Of a stretch of DNA of 64,000 nt, positions 60,431 through 64,000 are shown piece after piece. The DNA is from an uncultured Pelagibacteraceae bacterium (GTDB lineage Bacteria > Pseudomonadota > Alphaproteobacteria > Pelagibacterales > Pelagibacteraceae). Made by a program: the position numbers and the translations under genes. Each line of letters starts with the position of its first letter. Position 1 is the first letter of the stretch. The notes beneath the pieces were generated by a model. That model saw nothing but the letters and a program-made list of their open reading frames with translations, searched no databases and was not told the origin of the DNA. The stretch lies in assembly GCA_902596975.1 (NCBI GenBank), contig CACJWS010000001.1:62001-126000 (forward strand). Direction: 5' to 3'.

Positions 60431-61761
60431 TGGATCCATTAATAATTGCAATAATTGTTGCTGTTTTTACTTTGATAGTATTATTCTCCGGGATACCAAT
60501 TGCTTTTGGTTTAAGCTTTGTATCAATAGCTCTTTTAGTTGCTTTCGAAGGTTTCCAAATGCTAGATGTTTTTGCTGAAACTTTCTATGCGGGATTGAAT
60601 TCGTTTGTCCTACTTTCAATACCAATGTTTATATTAATGGGGATGGCAGTTGCTAATTCTCCAGCAGGAAAAGATTTATATACAGGATTGGACAGATGGT
60701 TATGGAGGGTACCTGGAGGTTTGGTTATTTCTAATATAGGAGCTTGTTCAATTTTTGCTGCTCTAAGTGGATCAAGTCCTGCAACCTGTGCTGCAATTGG
60801 CACTATGGGAATTCCTGAAATGAGAAAAAGAGGATACTCAGATCAAATTGCAACAGGAACTATAGCAGCTGGTGGAACATTGGGAGTTTTAATACCTCCA
60901 AGTATTGTTTTAATTGTATATGGAATTGCAACTGGAACATCAATTGGAAGATTATTTTTAAGCGGATTGATACCAGGATTTATGCTTGCAGGTATGTTCG
61001 CTATCTGGGCACTGATACACAGTTACTTTATTGATAAAGACTCCGCTAAAGCACTAAAGAATAGAACACCTCCAACTTTCAAAGAAAAAATTGAAGTTCT
61101 ACCAAGGATACTTCCTTTCTTGGCAATCATTGCTGGTGTTTTATATGTTTTATATGGTGGTGTTGCTACTCCATCAGAGGCTTCAGGGGTTGGAGCCTTT
61201 TTAGTTTTTGTTTTGATTGCTGTTGTTTACAAAATTTATCAACCAAAAAAAATATGGAATATTGTTAAAGTTTCAATGAAAGAGAGTGTGATGATAATGT
61301 TTATCATCGCAGCTTCTTATCTTTTTGCGTTTACATTATCACAACTTTACGTAACTCAATCATTAGCTCAAAGCATGGTGGAGATGAGCTCTAATAAATG
61401 GGTAGTATTTATTTTAATAAATATATTTCTGTTAATTGCAGGTTTCTTTTTACCTCCAGTTGCTGTGATTGTTATGACCTCAGCAATATTATTGCCAGTT
61501 ATAACTCAACTGGGATTTGATCCTTACTGGTTTGCAATTGTATTTACAATTAATATGGAAATTGGACTTATTACTCCACCCGTTGGATTAAACCTATATA
61601 TAATCAAAGGCATAACACCAGATGTTAGTTTGTCAGAAATTTTAAAGGGATCTATACCATTTATGATAATTATGGCTTTAGCTATACTTATTTTATGCAT
61701 TTTTCCTGAGATTGTAACTTGGCTACCTGACAAAATAATGGGTAAAAGTTTAGGTTTTTAA
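60430..61761 (+). CDS. dctM: TRAP transporter large permease (DctM)
   Basis: The 443-residue protein has about 12-13 transmembrane segments and DctM motifs GSSPATCAAIG and GTLGVLIPPSIVLIVYG. It is the ion-coupled channel of the TRAP system. The malonyl-CoA decarboxylase gene starts 15 bases later, which suggests that the imported acid feeds that enzyme. Confidence 0.92.
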   Translation: MDPLIIAIIVAVFTLIVLFSGIPIAFGLSFVSIALLVAFEGFQMLDVFAETFYAGLNSFVLLSIPMFILMGMAVANSPAGKDLYTGLDRWLWRVPGGLVISNIGACSIFAALSGSSPATCAAIGTMGIPEMRKRGYSDQIATGTIAAGGTLGVLIPPSIVLIVYGIATGTSIGRLFLSGLIPGFMLAGMFAIWALIHSYFIDKDSAKALKNRTPPTFKEKIEVLPRILPFLAIIAGVLYVLYGGVATPSEASGVGAFLVFVLIAVVYKIYQPKKIWNIVKVSMKESVMIMFIIAASYLFAFTLSQLYVTQSLAQSMVEMSSNKWVVFILINIFLLIAGFFLPPVAVIVMTSAILLPVITQLGFDPYWFAIVFTINMEIGLITPPVGLNLYIIKGITPDVSLSEILKGSIPFMIIMALAILILCIFPEIVTWLPDKIMGKSLGF

Positions 61762-61776
61762 TATATAAAAAACACC

Positions 61777-63084
61777 ATGTTAAATATAAAAAGAATATTC
61801 GAGACCATTGCTGATGCTGGTCAAAAAATTTTAGAGAAAAAATCATTAAAAAAATTCTCTAAAAAAAGAGATTTAATTGAGCTATGTGATGACCTGTTAT
61901 CATCTAAAGGAGCAGCATTTGGAATTACATTAGCAAGAGATATTCTTTTTAGATATCATAACTTATCACATGAAGATAAATTAAAATTCTTACTTCAAGT
62001 AAATGAAAAATATAAACCTGATACATCAAATATTGACAAAGCCATTAAAGATTATACAGAAAATAAAAATAGTAGATCGATTTTAAATTTATCAAGAATT
62101 ACATCAGGAATTAGAAAAGAATTGTTTATTAGATTAAACATGGCTCCTAATGGAACAGCTGAGATTGTTTCTTTAAGAGAAGATCTACAAATGTTTTTAT
62201 TAAAAAATCCTGAATTAAAAGAATTAGATTATGATTTGATTGATATTTTTAAAAATTGGTTCAATCCTGGATTTTTAAAATTAAGAAAAATAACCTGGGA
62301 CACAAAAGCTGCAATATTAGAAAAATTATTAAAATATGAAAAAGTTCATTCAATGAAAGATATGAATGAATTGAAAATTAGATTAGGTGAAAATAGAAGA
62401 TTTTTTGCGTATTTTCATCCAGCATTAGAAGATGAGCCAATAATTTTTGTTGAGATTGCATTAACTAAAGGACTAGCTAAATCGATACAAGAATTGACAA
62501 GACCTAATGATGGAAAAAAAGAAGATTATGATACAGCTACCTTTTATTCAATTAGTAACTGTCAAGAAGGGCTTTCAAGAGTTACGTTGGGTAACTTCTT
62601 AATAAAGAGAGTAGTATACGAGTTACAAGAAGAGTTACCCGATGTAAAAAATTTTGGAACCTTGTCACCAATGCAAGGTTTTGCTGATTGGGTTAAATCA
62701 TCGGAAAATGAGAAAATAAGTGAGATAGTTCAAAAAGATAATTTTGTAAAAGTTGAGTTTTTAAAATCTTTAGATCTTAAAATTGGAGATAGAAAATTTA
62801 TTGATAATAAAGATTTACTTACAAAACTTGCTTTAAATTACTTGGCTGTACAAAAAAATGATCTAGGTTTTCCTATAAATGATGTGTGTAGGTTTCATTT
62901 AAAAAATGGAGCTGAAATTGATGATATTGTAGTTAATGCTAACGTTTCTGATGTAGGATTTAAAAGGTCATTTGGAATCATGGTTAATTACAAATATGAA
63001 CTTGGGAAAATTGAGCAAAATCATCAAGAGTATGTAAACGAAAAAAAAATTAATATATCAAGCAAACTAAAAAAATATGTCTAG
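61777..63084 (+). CDS. Malonyl-CoA decarboxylase
   Basis: The 435-residue protein has the MCD N-terminal helical region (about 1-165) and a GNAT-like catalytic domain with ITWDTKAAILEKLL, FHPALEDEPIIFVE, the FYSISNCQEGL motif (catalytic Ser near 258-260) and a catalytic His in RFHLKNGAEID. It converts malonyl-CoA to acetyl-CoA and CO2. It follows a TRAP operon, paralleling the rhizobial matPQM-matA arrangement as I recall it. The end overlaps dusA. Confidence 0.9.
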   Translation: MLNIKRIFETIADAGQKILEKKSLKKFSKKRDLIELCDDLLSSKGAAFGITLARDILFRYHNLSHEDKLKFLLQVNEKYKPDTSNIDKAIKDYTENKNSRSILNLSRITSGIRKELFIRLNMAPNGTAEIVSLREDLQMFLLKNPELKELDYDLIDIFKNWFNPGFLKLRKITWDTKAAILEKLLKYEKVHSMKDMNELKIRLGENRRFFAYFHPALEDEPIIFVEIALTKGLAKSIQELTRPNDGKKEDYDTATFYSISNCQEGLSRVTLGNFLIKRVVYELQEELPDVKNFGTLSPMQGFADWVKSSENEKISEIVQKDNFVKVEFLKSLDLKIGDRKFIDNKDLLTKLALNYLAVQKNDLGFPINDVCRFHLKNGAEIDDIVVNANVSDVGFKRSFGIMVNYKYELGKIEQNHQEYVNEKKINISSKLKKYV

Positions 63085-64000
63085 ATTAAATAGAACTGTT
63101 TCTGTTGCTCCAATGATGGACTGCACAGACAAACATGAAAGATTTTTCTTAAGACTGATTAGTAAAAATGTTCTTCTTTATACTGAAATGATTGTTTCAG
63201 AAGCTATTGATAGAGGAGATAAAAAGAAACTATTAGAGTTTGATATGAGGGAAAAACCTGTTGCTTTGCAGTTAGGAGGTTCTTCTCCAAAATTATTAGG
63301 AAATGCCGCATATTTAGGTGAAGAATTTGGCTACGATGAAATAAATTTAAATTTAGGTTGTCCAAGTAAAAAAGTTCAGAAAAATAGATTTGGAGCTTGT
63401 TTAATTCAAGAACCTAATCTTGTTGCTGATTGTCTAAGTGAAATGATTTCAAAAACATCACTTCCTGTAACAGTTAAAACTAGAATCGGATACGACAATG
63501 TTGATCAATACGAAAATTTATATAATTTTGTGAATATTTTAAAAGAAACAGGTGTTAATACTTTTATAATCCATGCCAGAAAAGCAATGTTGGGAAAATT
63601 TACACCTAAACAAAATTTAAACATTCCACCTTTGAAATATGAATACGTAAATAGATTAAAAAAAGATTTTCAAGATTTAGAAATAATAATTAATGGAGGC
63701 GTAACTTCTACTGATCAAATCAAAGAACATTTAGATAATGTAGATGGTGTCATGATTGGAAGGTCAATTTATCATTCACCTTACATGTTAGCAGATATTG
63801 AGAACCAAATTTTTAATAATAGTGAAGTTTTGACAAGACAAGAAGTTGTTGAGAAACTAATTGAGTATGTAAAAGAAGAAATTAAAAAGGGTACAAGATT
63901 AAATCAAATTATGAGACATACTCTTGGTTTATTTCATGGACAAACAGGTTCTAGTTTTTGGAAAAGATATTTAAGTGAAAATATGTGTGTAAGAGATGCC
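63077..64000 (+). CDS. dusA: tRNA-dihydrouridine synthase A (3' cut by window)
   Basis: The frame starts at the ATG at 63077, overlapping the MCD stop by 8 bases, and runs open for 308 codons to the window end. It has APMMDCTD at the start, NLGCPSKKVQ with the catalytic Cys, and HTLGLFHGQTGSSFWKR near the end of the visible part, a pattern of DusA. It reduces uridines in the D-loop of tRNA. The last residues lie beyond the window. Confidence 0.93.
   Translation, partial: MSRLNRTVSVAPMMDCTDKHERFFLRLISKNVLLYTEMIVSEAIDRGDKKKLLEFDMREKPVALQLGGSSPKLLGNAAYLGEEFGYDEINLNLGCPSKKVQKNRFGACLIQEPNLVADCLSEMISKTSLPVTVKTRIGYDNVDQYENLYNFVNILKETGVNTFIIHARKAMLGKFTPKQNLNIPPLKYEYVNRLKKDFQDLEIIINGGVTSTDQIKEHLDNVDGVMIGRSIYHSPYMLADIENQIFNNSEVLTRQEVVEKLIEYVKEEIKKGTRLNQIMRHTLGLFHGQTGSSFWKRYLSENMCVRDA

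Noticed and set aside
1-64000. CRISPR arrays, insertion sequences, prophage or genomic-island borders
   Set aside because: I saw no regular spaced repeats, transposase or integrase genes, or clear shift in base composition. The tRNA is not followed by an integrase or a repeated tRNA end.

Overview
The window looks like a piece of a Pelagibacterales (SAR11 clade, Alphaproteobacteria) chromosome. The DNA is strongly A+T-rich and almost fully coding: no gene-free gap reaches 300 bases (the longest are about 100-170). Neighbouring genes often share stop/start bases (TAATG, ATGA) and convergent genes overlap at their stop codons. The content is typical of a marine methyl-compound oxidiser: GcvT-domain demethylases and dehydrogenases, ETF and ETF-ubiquinone oxidoreductase, and several transporters driven by periplasmic binding proteins. 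I see no insertion sequence, prophage, CRISPR array, rRNA or origin. One tRNA gene (Met, CAT) is present. Function calls rest on recognised motifs and family memory; no database search was possible.

Layout. 1-2952: end of a methyltransferase, a Yip1-like membrane protein with a 35-residue partner, then a GcvT-family demethylase overlapping a MetF-like reductase. 3057-11285: a tight run of 11 genes starting with ergothioneine synthesis (egtB, egtD), then a methyltransferase, a Rieske oxygenase, a P-loop kinase with a nucleotidyltransferase, a crotonase, a SELENBP1-like methanethiol oxidase, a [2Fe-2S] ferredoxin and two CoA-binding proteins. 11352-17842: two small envelope proteins, then a dimethylglycine/sarcosine dehydrogenase-like flavoprotein with etfB, etfA and ETF-QO. 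17843-21882: DUF2237, a 2OG-Fe(II) oxygenase-like protein, hisI, folE, acuI-like and LysR. 21883-28438: a Fur-box-like operator array, an iron(III) ABC transporter with a 57-residue Cys protein, and a second dehydrogenase paralogue.

28428-34381: DMT exporter, tartrate/D-malate dehydrogenase, GMP reductase, a haloacetate-dehalogenase-like hydrolase, TauD, an AEC transporter and tRNA-Met. 34382-38555: a polyamine and methylthioadenosine loop (apt, mtnP, mtnA, class II aldolase and a SpeD-SpeE fusion). 38614-41632: polar amino-acid ABC transporter genes and a nitrilase. 41629-46352: ATP-grasp and Anbu peptidase, DUF6165 with GT9, AbrB-like membrane protein. 46414-49385: tripartite tricarboxylate transporter. 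49382-57646: GT4, thioredoxin-like, gamma- and beta-carbonic-anhydrase-like genes, sulfotransferase-like, a secreted HExxH protein, PNPOx-like, HIBADH-like, MFS and rpoZ. 57647-63084: a family III CoA-transferase facing a TRAP transporter and malonyl-CoA decarboxylase, read as a malonate-use module. 63077 to the end: dusA, cut off.

Two themes stand out. First, the 3057-11285 gene set has an unusual composition and may be an undescribed methyl-sulfur/methyl-nitrogen pathway. Second, in all four binding-protein transporters here a hairpin lies between the binding-protein gene and the first membrane-subunit gene. Two of these look like intrinsic terminators placed on or against the next start codon, which suggests a general way of making more binding protein than permease.
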